Below, one piece after another: positions 26,663-35,526 of a DNA stretch of 64,000 bases. The first letter of the stretch is position 1. Each line of letters starts with the position of its first letter. The translations under genes and the position numbers were made by a program. The notes below the pieces were generated by a model. That model saw only the letters and a list, made by a program, of their open reading frames with translations. It was not told the DNA's origin and made no database searches. The stretch covers positions 124,001 to 188,000 of the forward strand of contig NZ_QJRI01000180.1 in assembly GCF_003254565.1 (NCBI RefSeq). The letters are read 5' to 3'. The DNA is from Flavobacterium nitrogenifigens (lineage in GTDB: Bacteria; Bacteroidota; Bacteroidia; Flavobacteriales; Flavobacteriaceae).

Positions 26663-27346
26663 TCATCTCAATCCAAAATCACCCAAAACGCGAGTAGTAC
26701 TTTTGCGCTGATACCAGTCATTATAAACCAATTCTAAATTTTTGACTTCAAATTCTCCAAAATCATAATCACGGAATTTTTCTGTAATTTCTATTAGTTT
26801 TTTCGGATTTTGAAGTTTTTCCTGAAAACGCATTACCGTAGAATGTGCGGTTGAAATTTCATATCGGCTGTCTATAGATTGCTGTAATCCTGAATTTTTG
26901 AAATTCTCTCTAAGCCTGTTTCGTAAATTATTCAACGTTTCATCACTTGGAAATCCCTGAATCATAATGGCCGAAGGTGAAGCGGTTATGCCTTTGTAAT
27001 GAATTTTTATTTTCTCTACGTCAACCATACTTCTGCAAATTACTTCAATATATTCGTTTGGAGAGATTTGATTTAAAGTAAATTTATCCGAACAAGAAAT
27101 AATCGACATTACCGTAATATGGATGTCTGAATCTGGATAAAAATACTGTTCTGGTTCAGCCTTTTTAAGTTCATTGATAAAAGCTTCGATATTCGCTTTA
27201 ATTTCATCATTTGGACGAATAAGCAACGTAATTCCAAAACGAGAATCAGACTCATTTTTAAGCTCAGAATCTATCGAGTATTTTCCTGCCGAAATGATTT
27301 CAGAAGATGTTTTATAAAGCTGATTGTAATGTTCGGTTAAATTCAT
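26663..27346 (-). CDS. 2H phosphoesterase (2'-5' RNA ligase-like) superfamily protein
   Basis: The 227-residue protein contains two HxT motifs spaced as in 2H phosphoesterases: HITVMSI near residue 74 and HSTVMRF near residue 167. Between and around them are the usual alternating strands and helices. Relatives hydrolyse cyclic phosphodiester bonds in RNA ends or nucleotides; the true substrate is unknown. It begins nine bases after the TlpA-like gene stop, so the two are almost certainly co-transcribed. The N-terminal 55 residues are longer than in the minimal fold. Confidence 0.78.
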   Translation of the reverse strand: MNLTEHYNQLYKTSSEIISAGKYSIDSELKNESDSRFGITLLIRPNDEIKANIEAFINELKKAEPEQYFYPDSDIHITVMSIISCSDKFTLNQISPNEYIEVICRSMVDVEKIKIHYKGITASPSAIMIQGFPSDETLNNLRNRLRENFKNSGLQQSIDSRYEISTAHSTVMRFQEKLQNPKKLIEITEKFRDYDFGEFEVKNLELVYNDWYQRKSTTRVLGDFGLR

Positions 27347-27355
27347 TTCTGTATG

Positions 27356-28255
27356 TTATTCTGCTTCAAAAATCGATTTTAAAAGCTTTTGTAAATCATG
27401 TTTATTGTTTTCTCCACCGCCTTTCCATTTCCCAATAATAATGCCGTTTTTATCAATAAGAATTTTGTGAGGGATTCCGCTAACGAAATAATCCTTATCT
27501 ATTGAACTATTATTTTCTAAAATAGAAATATGTTTCCAGGATTCAATTTTATCTTTTGCAATGGCCTTTTTCCAAGCATCCGATTTTTCATCTTTTGTAA
27601 TGCTTATTATTTCAAAGCCTAGCGATTTATAATTTTTGTATAACTCTCTAATATACGGTAATTCTTCACGGCAAGGAGCACACCAGCTAGCCCAGAAATC
27701 AATTAAAACATATTGTTTGTTTTTAAAATCGGCAAGCGAAATGTCTTTATTATCAATGTCCTTCAGATTAAAGTAGGGCGCTGGACTTCCAACTTTGCTT
27801 TGGTTAAAATATTTTAATTTCTCGGACATTTCTTGTCCTTTTTCAGAATTCTTTATTTCTGGCGTAAAATTTTCAAAAACTTCCACGAAAGTGTCATAAA
27901 AATTCATTCCAATAAAACGACTAACATGAAGTCGCATTAGTTGTAAAGAACGGTATGAATTAGGATGATTTTTAGCAAAAACAAAATCAAGTTTTAATTC
28001 TTCAATATCATTTTGATCTTTTGCATTTTCTAACTCATCCAAACGAAGATTTAATTGATTTTTAATTATCGAGTCTTTTTCAATTTCAATTTTTGAATAC
28101 ACTTCTTTTTGGAGTTTTACGATAGAATCGCGAACTTTTTTTGTCGGTTTATGAAGTTCTAGAATTTCTTTTTCAATTGCGGCTTCGTCTTGAGCGAAAC
28201 TCAAAAAGGTTGTAAAAAAGGCAAAAAGCAAAAAAAGGAGGTTTATTTTTTTCAT
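27356..28255 (-). CDS. TlpA-like thioredoxin-fold protein, periplasmic
   Basis: The 299-residue protein has a signal peptide (about 1-21), a helical charged middle part (about 25-150) and a C-terminal thioredoxin-like domain with WCAPC, giving redox Cys192 and Cys195, then the GIPHKILIDKNG cis-proline loop. This is the AhpC/TSA-Redoxin type common in Bacteroidota. It acts in the periplasm in disulfide reduction or repair; the partner is unknown. The DUF1801 gene lies 44 bases upstream and the 2H phosphoesterase 9 bases downstream on the same strand. Confidence 0.88.
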   Translation of the reverse strand: MKKINLLFLLFAFFTTFLSFAQDEAAIEKEILELHKPTKKVRDSIVKLQKEVYSKIEIEKDSIIKNQLNLRLDELENAKDQNDIEELKLDFVFAKNHPNSYRSLQLMRLHVSRFIGMNFYDTFVEVFENFTPEIKNSEKGQEMSEKLKYFNQSKVGSPAPYFNLKDIDNKDISLADFKNKQYVLIDFWASWCAPCREELPYIRELYKNYKSLGFEIISITKDEKSDAWKKAIAKDKIESWKHISILENNSSIDKDYFVSGIPHKILIDKNGIIIGKWKGGGENNKHDLQKLLKSIFEAE

Positions 28256-28299
28256 TAAATAAGACTTTGTAAATGATAATAAAATACTAAGATTTAAGA

Positions 28300-28668
28300 T
28301 TACTTCTTTTTTACTTTTTCAAGATTTTCTTTTACCCTAAACTTGACTATTTCATCAATTAAGTCAAATGGCATTGGCTCTTTCAAAGGAAATTGGACAG
28401 ACCCTTTTCCTGATTTATACTTCGAAAGTTTTTCGGCAAATGCTGCATGTCCAGAAGGCAGAGCATAAAGTCCGATATGGTTTTTGAAAGCCGCAAAATA
28501 AACCACAATTCCATTCTGCTCAAAAGCTGGCATCGAATAACTGATTTTTTCTTTAGCATCTGGAGCTGCTTTCTGAATCGTCATTCGAACTTTCTCTAGA
28601 ACTTCCTGAACATCATTCGGAAATGCACCAATGTATTCGTCTATGTTTTCGGGTTTTTTAACTTCCAT
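28300..28668 (-). CDS. DUF1801 family protein (YdhG-like)
   Basis: The 122-residue protein matches the YdhG/DUF1801 fold: IDEYIGAFPNDVQEVLEKVR, KISYSMPAFEQNGIVVYFAAFKNHIGLY and GKGSVQFPLKEPMP. Members have been linked to iron handling (frataxin-like fold), but a role here is not shown. It is one of three divergent DUF1801-like genes in this window, the others being at 33905-34330 and 40390-40776. It heads a likely operon with the TlpA-like and 2H genes. Confidence 0.88.
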   Translation of the reverse strand: MEVKKPENIDEYIGAFPNDVQEVLEKVRMTIQKAAPDAKEKISYSMPAFEQNGIVVYFAAFKNHIGLYALPSGHAAFAEKLSKYKSGKGSVQFPLKEPMPFDLIDEIVKFRVKENLEKVKKK

Positions 28669-28724
28669 AACTTTTTTTTGTTTCAGGTTTCAGGTTTCAA
28701 GTTGCCTTTCTTTGCAGTTAAATC

Positions 28725-28900
28725 TTTACCGCAAAGTGCGCTAATTTTTTTTATACGAAGACTAAGCAAAATCTATATTTTAAGTTCGCAAAGCTTTGTA
28801 TAGAAAATACTTTGTGAACTTTTCATTTTAATGATTCTCAAAAAGACTTTGCGTACTTTGCGTTCCCGATAGCTATCGGGATTGCGATCTTTGCGGTAAA
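28725..28900. repeat. Decayed composite palindrome with the 18 bp palindrome inside
   Basis: Outer 12 bp arms (28725-28736 with 28889-28900, TTTACCGCAAAG) enclose a second imperfect hairpin (28782-28793 with 28810-28821). They also enclose the perfect palindrome TCCCGATAGCTATCGGGA at 28864-28881. Words such as TTTGCG and GCAAAG match the composite at 3246-3490. Confidence 0.7.
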
Positions 28901-28932
28901 AAAACACACACAGATTTTGCGGTTAAATAAGA

Positions 28933-29400
28933 TTAAGCAAGACCTTTAGGAAAACGATCCAAAACCAAATTCAATCGTAAATTATGCTCCAAATAAGCTT
29001 TTGCTCCCGCTAAAACCAAAGTAAAACCTTCAGTTGAATTACGAACCTGATCAATTATTTTATCCGAATCTCCGTGAAAACCAGAATTGGTAATACTCAC
29101 AAAAGTTTCATTTTCGTTTAACGGACTAAAAACCCATTCGACTAAAGTAATTTCGTCTGGATTTCCCCATTCTAAGACAATCTTTTTATTTTCTTGTACA
29201 ACAAGTGTAGTTACTGAAAGCGAAAAACCATACATTTCCCAAGTCCATTCGGTTTTTTGGTTTTCTTCTAATTTTCCCGATCCTTTCGTAAACCAAAATT
29301 TACTAGTAATTTGAGGATCGATAAAAGCCTGAAAAACTTCTGAAACAGGTTTTCTAATCAGCATTTCGGCCTTTGCATATTTATTGTTTTCTGTTTTCAT
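28933..29400 (-). CDS. SRPBCC (AHSA1-like) domain protein
   Basis: This 155-residue START/AHSA1-like fold opens with AEMLIRKPVSEVFQAFIDP, continues ITSKFWFTKGSGKLE, and has the tryptophan-rich KTEWTWEMYG and VEWVFSPLNENETFVSI strands. It ends in a long helix with VRNSTEGFTLVLAGAKAYLEH. It is a small ligand-binding fold without catalytic signature. A second SRPBCC protein is at 36649-37137. It stands alone, with hairpin-rich DNA on both sides. Confidence 0.88.
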   Translation of the reverse strand: MKTENNKYAKAEMLIRKPVSEVFQAFIDPQITSKFWFTKGSGKLEENQKTEWTWEMYGFSLSVTTLVVQENKKIVLEWGNPDEITLVEWVFSPLNENETFVSITNSGFHGDSDKIIDQVRNSTEGFTLVLAGAKAYLEHNLRLNLVLDRFPKGLA

Positions 29401-29424
29401 TTTTTTTAGGTTAGAAGTTGTTTG

Positions 29425-29473
29425 TTAGAAGTTTAAAAGTAAATTTTAAGTTGATTTACTTTTAAACTTCTAA
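29425..29473. repeat. Perfect 20 bp inverted repeat upstream of the SRPBCC gene
   Basis: Arms 29425-29444 and 29454-29473 are perfectly complementary around a 9-base loop; the arm is AT-rich (TTAGAAGTTTAAAAGTAAAT). It lies in the short space between the SRPBCC start and the outer-membrane protein gene, and might serve as the latter's weak terminator, but there is no clear T tract. Confidence 0.8.
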
Positions 29474-29510
29474 TTTAGGAATTCAGATATTAATATGTGC
29501 TAAAATTTAA

Positions 29511-30173
29511 TTAAAATGTAAATCCAGCAATTAAATTGAGAGAATTTGTTTTCATTGATTGGTCAGTCGGCATAGCAGGTTTAGCAATATCTGTTAAACC
29601 TAAATTTTCTCGTAATTCAATATAGATGTTGTGATTATCATTTAGTTTAAATTCTTTTCCGAATCCGGCTGAAACTCCAAAATCCATTGATTTTCTATAT
29701 TTGGTATCTTCTAAATTCTCATCTGAATTTTGTATGCCAGAAGTTTTATATTTCCAACCTGACTTAAGCAAATAACCTAAATAAGGTCCTCCATTAATAT
29801 AAAAACTCTTATTACGAGTAAAACTGAATTTTAACATGATAGGAAGTGTGATATAATTCAAATAGTTAGTTGTTTTAATGCTATAACGATCATATGATAC
29901 ATTCGAAATATAAGCGCCTTCTCCTTTTGAAGTTTGTGTTTTTCTGTCGTAATCTAAATCTGCTCTTAAAGACAGACTTTCATTTAGTTTGTATTGCGCT
30001 GAAATTCCAAATAAATAAGAAAAACCAGGGTCTTCATCTATAAAAGATTCGTAACCTCTAAAACTTGAGTAGGTTAAACCTGCTTGCACACCAAATTTAA
30101 ATTTTGATTCTTGAGCAGTTGTTTTGAATGTGATTAAAGTAATTGTAAAAAGGAATAGGGTAATTTTTTTCAT
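29511..30173 (-). CDS. Outer-membrane beta-barrel protein, PorT/OMP_b-brl type
   Basis: The 220-residue protein has a signal peptide (about 1-20, ending TTAQE). It opens with FKFGVQAGLTYSSFRGYE and has alternating amphipathic strands with turn residues, such as ISAQYKLNESLSLRADLDYDRK, ITLPIMLKFSF and FGVSAGFGKEFKL. It ends in a strand with terminal Phe (LNLIAGFTF), as expected for outer-membrane insertion. An eight-stranded barrel is likely. No ligand can be assigned; these proteins are common and mostly uncharacterised. Confidence 0.88.
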   Translation of the reverse strand: MKKITLFLFTITLITFKTTAQESKFKFGVQAGLTYSSFRGYESFIDEDPGFSYLFGISAQYKLNESLSLRADLDYDRKTQTSKGEGAYISNVSYDRYSIKTTNYLNYITLPIMLKFSFTRNKSFYINGGPYLGYLLKSGWKYKTSGIQNSDENLEDTKYRKSMDFGVSAGFGKEFKLNDNHNIYIELRENLGLTDIAKPAMPTDQSMKTNSLNLIAGFTF

Positions 30174-30236
30174 TTAATAATAGGTTATTTAATTTTGGAA
30201 GAGCGAATATATGTAATTAGCTTTTACAGCCTAAAA

Positions 30237-30818
30237 TTAAACGTTCTTTTTATCAATCCATTTTCCAACAGTTGGCGCAACGTAATTTTTCATTTGATCC
30301 AATAAATCAGCAATATTGTCACTTACCAAAAGCATTTCTCGATTTACTTCTTTAAGCAATCCTTTTTCGGTCATAGTTTGCAATAACTCAATCAAGGAAT
30401 CGTAATAGCCATTTACGTTTAAAACAGCAATTGGTTTTTTGTGCAATCCTAATTGCGCCCAAGTCAACATTTCGAAAAGCTCTTCTAGCGTTCCAAAACC
30501 TCCAGGAAGCGCAATTACACCATCGCATAAATCGTTCATTTTGGTTTTTCTTTCGTGCATGCTTTCTACCAAAATTAATTCAGTTAAGCCTAAATGAGCA
30601 ATTTCTTTTGATCGTAAAAAGTTCGGAAGCACGCCAATTACTTTTCCACCTGCATTTAAGGCTCCATCTGCAACCGCACCCATCAAACCTACATTTGCAC
30701 CGCCGTAAACTAATTCTATATTTTGTTCGGCCAAAGTTTTTCCTAGAGCAGTGGCTTGTTCTTCATAAATTTTTTCAGTGCCAAAACTAGAAGCACAGAA
30801 AACAGTAATTCTTTTCAT
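30237..30818 (-). CDS. LOG-family Rossmann-fold protein (nucleoside 5'-monophosphate phosphoribohydrolase type)
   Basis: Starting at the ATG at 30816-30818 gives 193 residues, MKRITVFCASSFG. The upstream TTG at 30839 would add seven basic residues and is less likely. The signature PGGFGTLEELFEMLTW (PGGxGTxxE) and ELVYGGANVGLMGAVADGAL mark the TIGR00730/LOG family. Plant and some bacterial members release cytokinin bases by removing ribose phosphate; bacterial roles are mostly in nucleotide metabolism. Length and motifs are complete. Confidence 0.9.
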   Translation of the reverse strand: MKRITVFCASSFGTEKIYEEQATALGKTLAEQNIELVYGGANVGLMGAVADGALNAGGKVIGVLPNFLRSKEIAHLGLTELILVESMHERKTKMNDLCDGVIALPGGFGTLEELFEMLTWAQLGLHKKPIAVLNVNGYYDSLIELLQTMTEKGLLKEVNREMLLVSDNIADLLDQMKNYVAPTVGKWIDKKNV

Positions 30819-30904
30819 TCTTTTGCTTTTTTTAGACAAGATGAGAGTAGCAAGAAGAAAGACGATTTATTATGTTCAATATCTTTTCTCTTGCTTCTTT
30901 CCTT

Positions 30905-31441
30905 TTATTTCAAGTCTCTGTTTTTCTTCAATTCATATTCAAAATAAGGAAAATCAGTGTCATTAATAGAAAATGTCAGTTCATTGATTTTTTCGGCTCC
31001 TAGTTTTAAAACGGCTTTTTGAGAACGAAAATTTTCTGCTCCAATATGAAAAAGCACCGAATTAACATGCTGGAAAGCATAATCCATCATTAATTTCTTA
31101 TTTGAACTATTATATGGTCCACCCCAATATTTTCTTGTAATGAAAGTGTAGCCAATTCCAACATTCGATTTTTCTGGATTGTAGTCATAAAAACTTGTTG
31201 TTCCCATTACTTCATTGGTTTGTTTGTCAAGAATTAGAAACGAACTTTTTGTGATTATTATGTCAAAATAAGTTTTGAAACCTACTCTTGTATATCGATC
31301 CTTTACAGGATTCTGTTCCCAAATTAAAGGATCAGAAGCAGCTTCAAATAATGCTTCAAAATGTTTTTCTTCTAAGGGAATTAATTTTGAAATTTCATTT
31401 TCTAAGAAATCGGGCTGTAAATTGAAATTTGATGTTTGCAT
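30905..31441 (-). CDS. GNAT-family acetyltransferase, RimJ/RimL type
   Basis: The 178-residue protein has the ribosomal-protein-acetyltransferase-like layout: KLIPLEEKHFEALFEAASDP at the start, VMGTTSFYDYNPEKSNVGIGYTFI in the core, and ALKLGAEK-type sequence (QKAVLKLGAEKINE) near the end. The acetyl-CoA loop region is KYWGGPYNSSNKKLM, less canonical than Q/RxxGxG/A. The acceptor is unknown. It lies 86 bases upstream of the LOG-family gene on the same strand. Confidence 0.85.
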   Translation of the reverse strand: MQTSNFNLQPDFLENEISKLIPLEEKHFEALFEAASDPLIWEQNPVKDRYTRVGFKTYFDIIITKSSFLILDKQTNEVMGTTSFYDYNPEKSNVGIGYTFITRKYWGGPYNSSNKKLMMDYAFQHVNSVLFHIGAENFRSQKAVLKLGAEKINELTFSINDTDFPYFEYELKKNRDLK

Positions 31442-31584
31442 TGTTTTGGTTTTTTATGGTTAGTTTTTATTCCATTCTGTTTCTCATTTTTAATCTGTGT
31501 CAATTCACTAGCGATCCTTCGACTTCGCTCAGGAAGGCAAAATAAAATCTGTTTTAATCTGCAAAATCTGCGTGAAACAAAAAA

Positions 31585-32709
31585 TTATATCTGTTTAATC
31601 TGCACACAAGAAACATTTTGCATTTTAATCTGTTTCCCTACTTTTTTTAATAATCCCGTTTTAGAATCTCTTTTAAAAACAACTATATTATTGGTTTGAA
31701 CATTCGAAGCAACTAGAAATTTTCCGCTTTCGTCAATAGCAAATATACGCGGATGTTTTCCTCGTGTAGATTGATAGCCAATGTTTTTCAATAATCCGTT
31801 TTCATCAATAGAGAATATCGCAATATTGTTTTCTTTACCTCGGTTTGTCGCGTAAAGAAATTTTCCGTCAGGAGAAATATGAATATCAGAGCTCTCAAAA
31901 CCTTCTTTAATTTTGTCGGGATGTGTGGCAATGCGCTGCACTTTGTTTAAAACACCATTTTCATAATTGTAAACACTTATCTGTCCCGCCATTTCTTCAG
32001 TACAATATCCCCATTTTTGATTTGGATGAAAAGTAAAATGTCTTGGTCCAGCTTCTAAATCGGTTTTTGTAAATGGATTTTGAGTTTCTATTAAAGGTTT
32101 TTTCTGATTTTCATCAAAAGCATAACTACGTATTTTATCGGCGCCTAAATCGGGTAAAAATAAATAATTGCCCTGCGGAGAAAATACTGCCGAGTGCACA
32201 TGAGATTTGGTTTGTCTTTCTTTGTTTACGCTTCCGTCTGTATAGTGAAAATTTTGCGCAATAGAATCAATCCTGCCATTTTCCAGAATTGGATAAACCG
32301 ATACACTTCCTTCTGTATAATTGGCATTGGCAAGCCATTTTCCGTTTTTGTGCACGCTGACATACACTGGATTTTCGCCACCGCTTCTCTGGCTGTTTAA
32401 AAAAGTCAAAGTTCTTGCTGTGGTATTAAACTCAAAACTGCTTACACTTCCTGCATTTGGAGTTTTAGTGTCTGTGCAGGCGTAAACATATTTTCCGTTT
32501 GGAGAAACCGTTAAATATGATGGATTGACAATATTTTTAACCGAAGTAAATTTGGTCAGTTTCCCGGTCAAAGTATCCAATTGATAAACCTGAATCGTTT
32601 CTGCCGTTTTATCGCGATTATAAGAACCTAAAAACACATAAGTATTTTGTGAAAAAATGCTGGTTGTTAAAAGGAAGAAAAAGAACAGAAGTATTATTTT
32701 TTGTTTCAC
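31585..32709 (-). CDS. Secreted lactonase-family seven-bladed propeller protein
   Basis: The 374-residue protein has a signal peptide (about 1-20) and the 6-phosphogluconolactonase-like (YbhE-type) propeller. Repeated blades read YLTVSPNGKYVYACTD, YVSVHKNGKWLANANY, FSPQGNYLFLPDLGADK, FHPNQKWGYCTEE and HISPDGKFLYATNRG. YbhE in E. coli is cytosolic; the signal peptide here argues for a periplasmic sugar-lactone or other ligand role. The C-terminal about 15 residues (KMQNVSCVQIKQI) run into DNA with repeated words, so the exact end may be atypical. Confidence 0.86.
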   Translation of the reverse strand: MKQKIILLFFFFLLTTSIFSQNTYVFLGSYNRDKTAETIQVYQLDTLTGKLTKFTSVKNIVNPSYLTVSPNGKYVYACTDTKTPNAGSVSSFEFNTTARTLTFLNSQRSGGENPVYVSVHKNGKWLANANYTEGSVSVYPILENGRIDSIAQNFHYTDGSVNKERQTKSHVHSAVFSPQGNYLFLPDLGADKIRSYAFDENQKKPLIETQNPFTKTDLEAGPRHFTFHPNQKWGYCTEEMAGQISVYNYENGVLNKVQRIATHPDKIKEGFESSDIHISPDGKFLYATNRGKENNIAIFSIDENGLLKNIGYQSTRGKHPRIFAIDESGKFLVASNVQTNNIVVFKRDSKTGLLKKVGKQIKMQNVSCVQIKQI

Positions 32710-32804
32710 GGTTTTTAGTTTGTTTCTGGTTTTAGAGTTTCAAGTTTCAGGTTTCATGTTTTGCATAAATTTAGAACTCACAATTCATAATTCACAACTC
32801 ATAA

Positions 32805-33908
32805 TTAATTCACCTCTTTCCACCATTGTTGAAATTCTTGTTTGTCGTTTTTTAATTCAACAGCTTCACCGATCATTGGCGTTACTAACGGAATCGGGTT
32901 TTCTGAGAGATTATTTAATTCAGTCACTTTATTTAAAGGTTCGTCCCAAGAATGTAGTGATAAAGCAAATTTCGAAGAATGTACAGGAAATACCCTTTTA
33001 GCTTTTAGGTCTTTCATGGCTTGTATTACATCTTCTGGCATGTTGTGAATATATTTCCATTTTTCATTGTATTGGCCATTGTCAAGTAAAGCAATGTCAA
33101 ACGGGCCATATTTTTCGCCAATTGCAGCAAAATGCGAATCATAACCACTGTCTCCGCCCAAATACATTTTAAAATCCTTAGTTTCCAAAATGAAAGAAGT
33201 CCAAAGCGTATTGCATCTTTTAAAACCTCTGCCCGAAAAATGACGAGAAGGAGCAGTATGAATGGTTAGATTTTGATCTAATTTGATTTTTGAGTGCCAA
33301 TCTTTTTCAATAATAATTTCAGGAGAAAAGCCCCAGAATTCCAAATGAGAACCTACGCCAAGAGCTGTGATTATCTTTTTAGTTTTAGGTTTTAATTTTA
33401 AAATAGTATCGTAATCCAAATGATCATAATGATCGTGCGTAATCAATAAATAGTCAATTTCTGGAAGATCTTCAACCGAATAAATATCAGAACCTTTAAA
33501 CGATTTTGTTGTACCGGGAATAGGAGAGGCGTTACCGCTGAAAACAGGATCAATCAAAAAACGCTTTCCTTCCAACTGAATAAAGTATGACGAATGCCCG
33601 AACCAAACTAAAATATCTTGATCTAAAGAAAGTTTGAGTAAATTGGTTTTTATAGAAGGAATCAAATCTGTCGGGATTTTTCGATCTACTTTTTTAAAGA
33701 AAAATTCAAGCAAAACTCCAGCCATACTTGCTCCTTCAGCTAAATCTGGCGTAAAACTCTGGTTTTCGAATTTTCCATTTTTATATTGAGGTGAATTTTG
33801 AATCTGAATTAATCTTGCGCCCGAAGGTGCTTTTCCGAATTTTGGATGCTGCAGAAACATATAAATTGCCAAAACAATCAGGAATAATAGAATTAGGAAT
33901 GTTATCAT
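32805..33908 (-). CDS. MBL-fold metallo-hydrolase, membrane-anchored
   Basis: The 367-residue protein begins with an uncleaved hydrophobic segment (LILLFLIVLAIYMFL) and then a metallo-beta-lactamase fold of the UlaG/NAPE-PLD group. Motifs include ILVWFGHSSYFIQLEGKRF, THDHYDHLDYDT (HxHxDH) and YLGGDSGYD. The neighbours in NAPE-PLD-like enzymes hydrolyse phospholipid derivatives, but the substrate here is open. Its start overlaps the DUF1801 stop by four bases, so it is translated from the same mRNA as the serine hydrolase and DUF1801 genes upstream. Confidence 0.9.
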   Translation of the reverse strand: MITFLILLFLIVLAIYMFLQHPKFGKAPSGARLIQIQNSPQYKNGKFENQSFTPDLAEGASMAGVLLEFFFKKVDRKIPTDLIPSIKTNLLKLSLDQDILVWFGHSSYFIQLEGKRFLIDPVFSGNASPIPGTTKSFKGSDIYSVEDLPEIDYLLITHDHYDHLDYDTILKLKPKTKKIITALGVGSHLEFWGFSPEIIIEKDWHSKIKLDQNLTIHTAPSRHFSGRGFKRCNTLWTSFILETKDFKMYLGGDSGYDSHFAAIGEKYGPFDIALLDNGQYNEKWKYIHNMPEDVIQAMKDLKAKRVFPVHSSKFALSLHSWDEPLNKVTELNNLSENPIPLVTPMIGEAVELKNDKQEFQQWWKEVN

Positions 33909-34330
33909 TTATTTTGCGGATATAAATTTTGGGTATATTCAATTGAAAGTAAAATTATCTTTTTTAGGATTTCGATATCAATATCAGTTAATTTTTTAAC
34001 GTAAATACAGGCTTTTGACGACGTATGCTTTCCTAGTTTAGATAAAAGTGCTTCTCTTTTTTCTTCAGGCAGATAGAAATAAACAGTCATTGCTGTTTTT
34101 CTTGGCGAAAATCCTGCAAGTGGCGCATCTCCTTCGTGTCCGCTTTCATATTTGTAGTGATAACTTCCGAAACCAATAATGCTTGGGCCCCACATTTTGG
34201 GTTCAAAACCTGTTATTTCCTCAATTATTTTTAGAAGTTCAAAAGCATCATTTCTTTTAACGTCATTTTCAACAGCGTTAATAAAATCAGTAACGCTGTT
34301 TTGAGTTTCTGTGGTTTTATTTTTTGCCAT
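33905..34330 (-). CDS. DUF1801 family protein
   Basis: This 141-residue protein has the family core VENDVKRNDAFELLKIIEEI, MWGPSIIGFGSYHYKYESG and FSPRKTAMTVYFYL, followed by LLSKLGKHTSSKACIYVKKL. The subgroup (long HYKYESGHEGD segment) differs from the YdhG-like gene at 28300-28668. No function is established. It is coupled to the MBL gene by a 4-base overlap and follows the serine hydrolase by 9 bases, giving a three-gene operon. Confidence 0.9.
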   Translation of the reverse strand: MAKNKTTETQNSVTDFINAVENDVKRNDAFELLKIIEEITGFEPKMWGPSIIGFGSYHYKYESGHEGDAPLAGFSPRKTAMTVYFYLPEEKREALLSKLGKHTSSKACIYVKKLTDIDIEILKKIILLSIEYTQNLYPQNK

Positions 34331-34339
34331 TTTAGCTTA

Positions 34340-35377
34340 CTATTTCTTTAATAAATTGCTTTTTAAAAGAACGTTTTTGATTTTAAATTCAGTCGCATAA
34401 AACAAATTAGCATCTTCAGGCATCTGATTTTCCAATACAATCAAACTTACATCACTTTTTGGGAAATACAAATTTACGCCAGAAAACCCGTCTCCCAAAC
34501 CTGTATGTCCAAGATACTTAACAGATTCTTCTTCTACAATTCGAATTCCGTATCCATAAGGCTGTTTTTCTTTTCCGAAGAAATTATGCTGAGATAAAAT
34601 GGTGTTTTTAATTAACAATTGATACGATTCTGGTTTTAGAATCTTTCCTTTATGAAGATTATTGTTCCAAATTGCTAAATCAGAAACGGTTGAAATTATG
34701 CCGTCTGCGCCTAAAGTTTCATCTGTGATTTGTCTTGAGGTATCAGGTTCCAATTGATTTTTTTCATTATAATAACCTGTTGCCAGATTTTGTTCTTTAT
34801 CTTTTGAATAGCAAAAAGTGTGATTCATTTTTAATTTCTTAAAAAGTGATTCAGCAACCTCTGTATAGCTTTTTTTAGAGCTGAATTCGACAATTTTTGC
34901 AACCAGATTAAAACTTAGATTTCCGTATTTAAAATCGGTTCCAGGTTTAAAAACTAACGGTTTTTGTAAATCGACAATTCCGTGAGAATGATTTAAAAGC
35001 TGATGAACCGTTACCGAATCTGCCCAAGTTTGAGTTAATTCAGGAAGATATTTTTTTATTGGAGCATTTAAATCGACATTTCCTTTTTCGACTTCCAATA
35101 AGAGCAGAGTTGCAGCAATTAATTTACTGTTAGACATGATTTCAAATTGCGTATCTAATTTTAAAGGTTTTTTAGTTTCGAAATTTGAAAAACCTTCAAC
35201 TTTTGAATACAGTGTTTTTCCGTTTTGAGAAATCAAAATCACACCATTAAATTTAGGATTTGAGTTTTGAAGTACGCTATCGATGCTTTTTTTATAATCG
35301 TTATTTTTTTGAGCTGATGAATTGCAAGAAGTTAGTATTAAAACTAATAATAAGGAGATTTTGGTGATGAAGTTCAT
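34340..35377 (-). CDS. Serine hydrolase of the class C beta-lactamase/penicillin-binding fold, lipoprotein
   Basis: This 345-residue protein has a lipobox (VLILTSCNSS, lipidated Cys about 18). The nucleophile motif SxxK is present as SNSK (near residue 80), followed by a YxN-like YGNLSFNL and the third motif HTGLGDG in place of KTG. It fits the esterase/D-aminopeptidase-like group better than true AmpC enzymes, so drug resistance should not be inferred. It acts in the periplasm or outer membrane. First gene of the operon with DUF1801 and the MBL hydrolase; upstream is hairpin-rich AT DNA. Confidence 0.88.
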   Translation of the reverse strand: MNFITKISLLLVLILTSCNSSAQKNNDYKKSIDSVLQNSNPKFNGVILISQNGKTLYSKVEGFSNFETKKPLKLDTQFEIMSNSKLIAATLLLLEVEKGNVDLNAPIKKYLPELTQTWADSVTVHQLLNHSHGIVDLQKPLVFKPGTDFKYGNLSFNLVAKIVEFSSKKSYTEVAESLFKKLKMNHTFCYSKDKEQNLATGYYNEKNQLEPDTSRQITDETLGADGIISTVSDLAIWNNNLHKGKILKPESYQLLIKNTILSQHNFFGKEKQPYGYGIRIVEEESVKYLGHTGLGDGFSGVNLYFPKSDVSLIVLENQMPEDANLFYATEFKIKNVLLKSNLLKK

Positions 35378-35391
35378 TTATAATGGTTAAT

Positions 35392-35521
35392 GGTGAATTG
35401 TTAATGGTGAATTGTAAATTGTAAATTGTTATTGTTTAATGTTTAATGGTTGCTCGATTGAATATAGTTGATGATTTTTTATAGTATTCTATAATTAATA
35501 ATTTACCATTAACAATTCACA
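35392..35521. repeat. Imperfect inverted repeat of the AATTCACAATT word family
   Basis: A 22-base arm (35392-35413) pairs with 35500-35521 with a few mismatches. Words AATTGTGAATT and ATTAACCATT recur at 32770-32810 and 44625-45010. Low-complexity AT DNA makes this less certain than the GC-richer hairpins. Confidence 0.6.
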
Positions 35522-35526
35522 ATTAA

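Noticed and set aside
31519..31533. CTTCGACTTCGCTCA word as a separate repeat element
   Set aside because: It recurs only once (44848) in this window without a visible second arm; too little to define an element.
34340..35377. Class C beta-lactamase (resistance gene)
   Set aside because: The third motif is HTG and the SxxK context fits general serine hydrolases; the family contains many non-lactamases.
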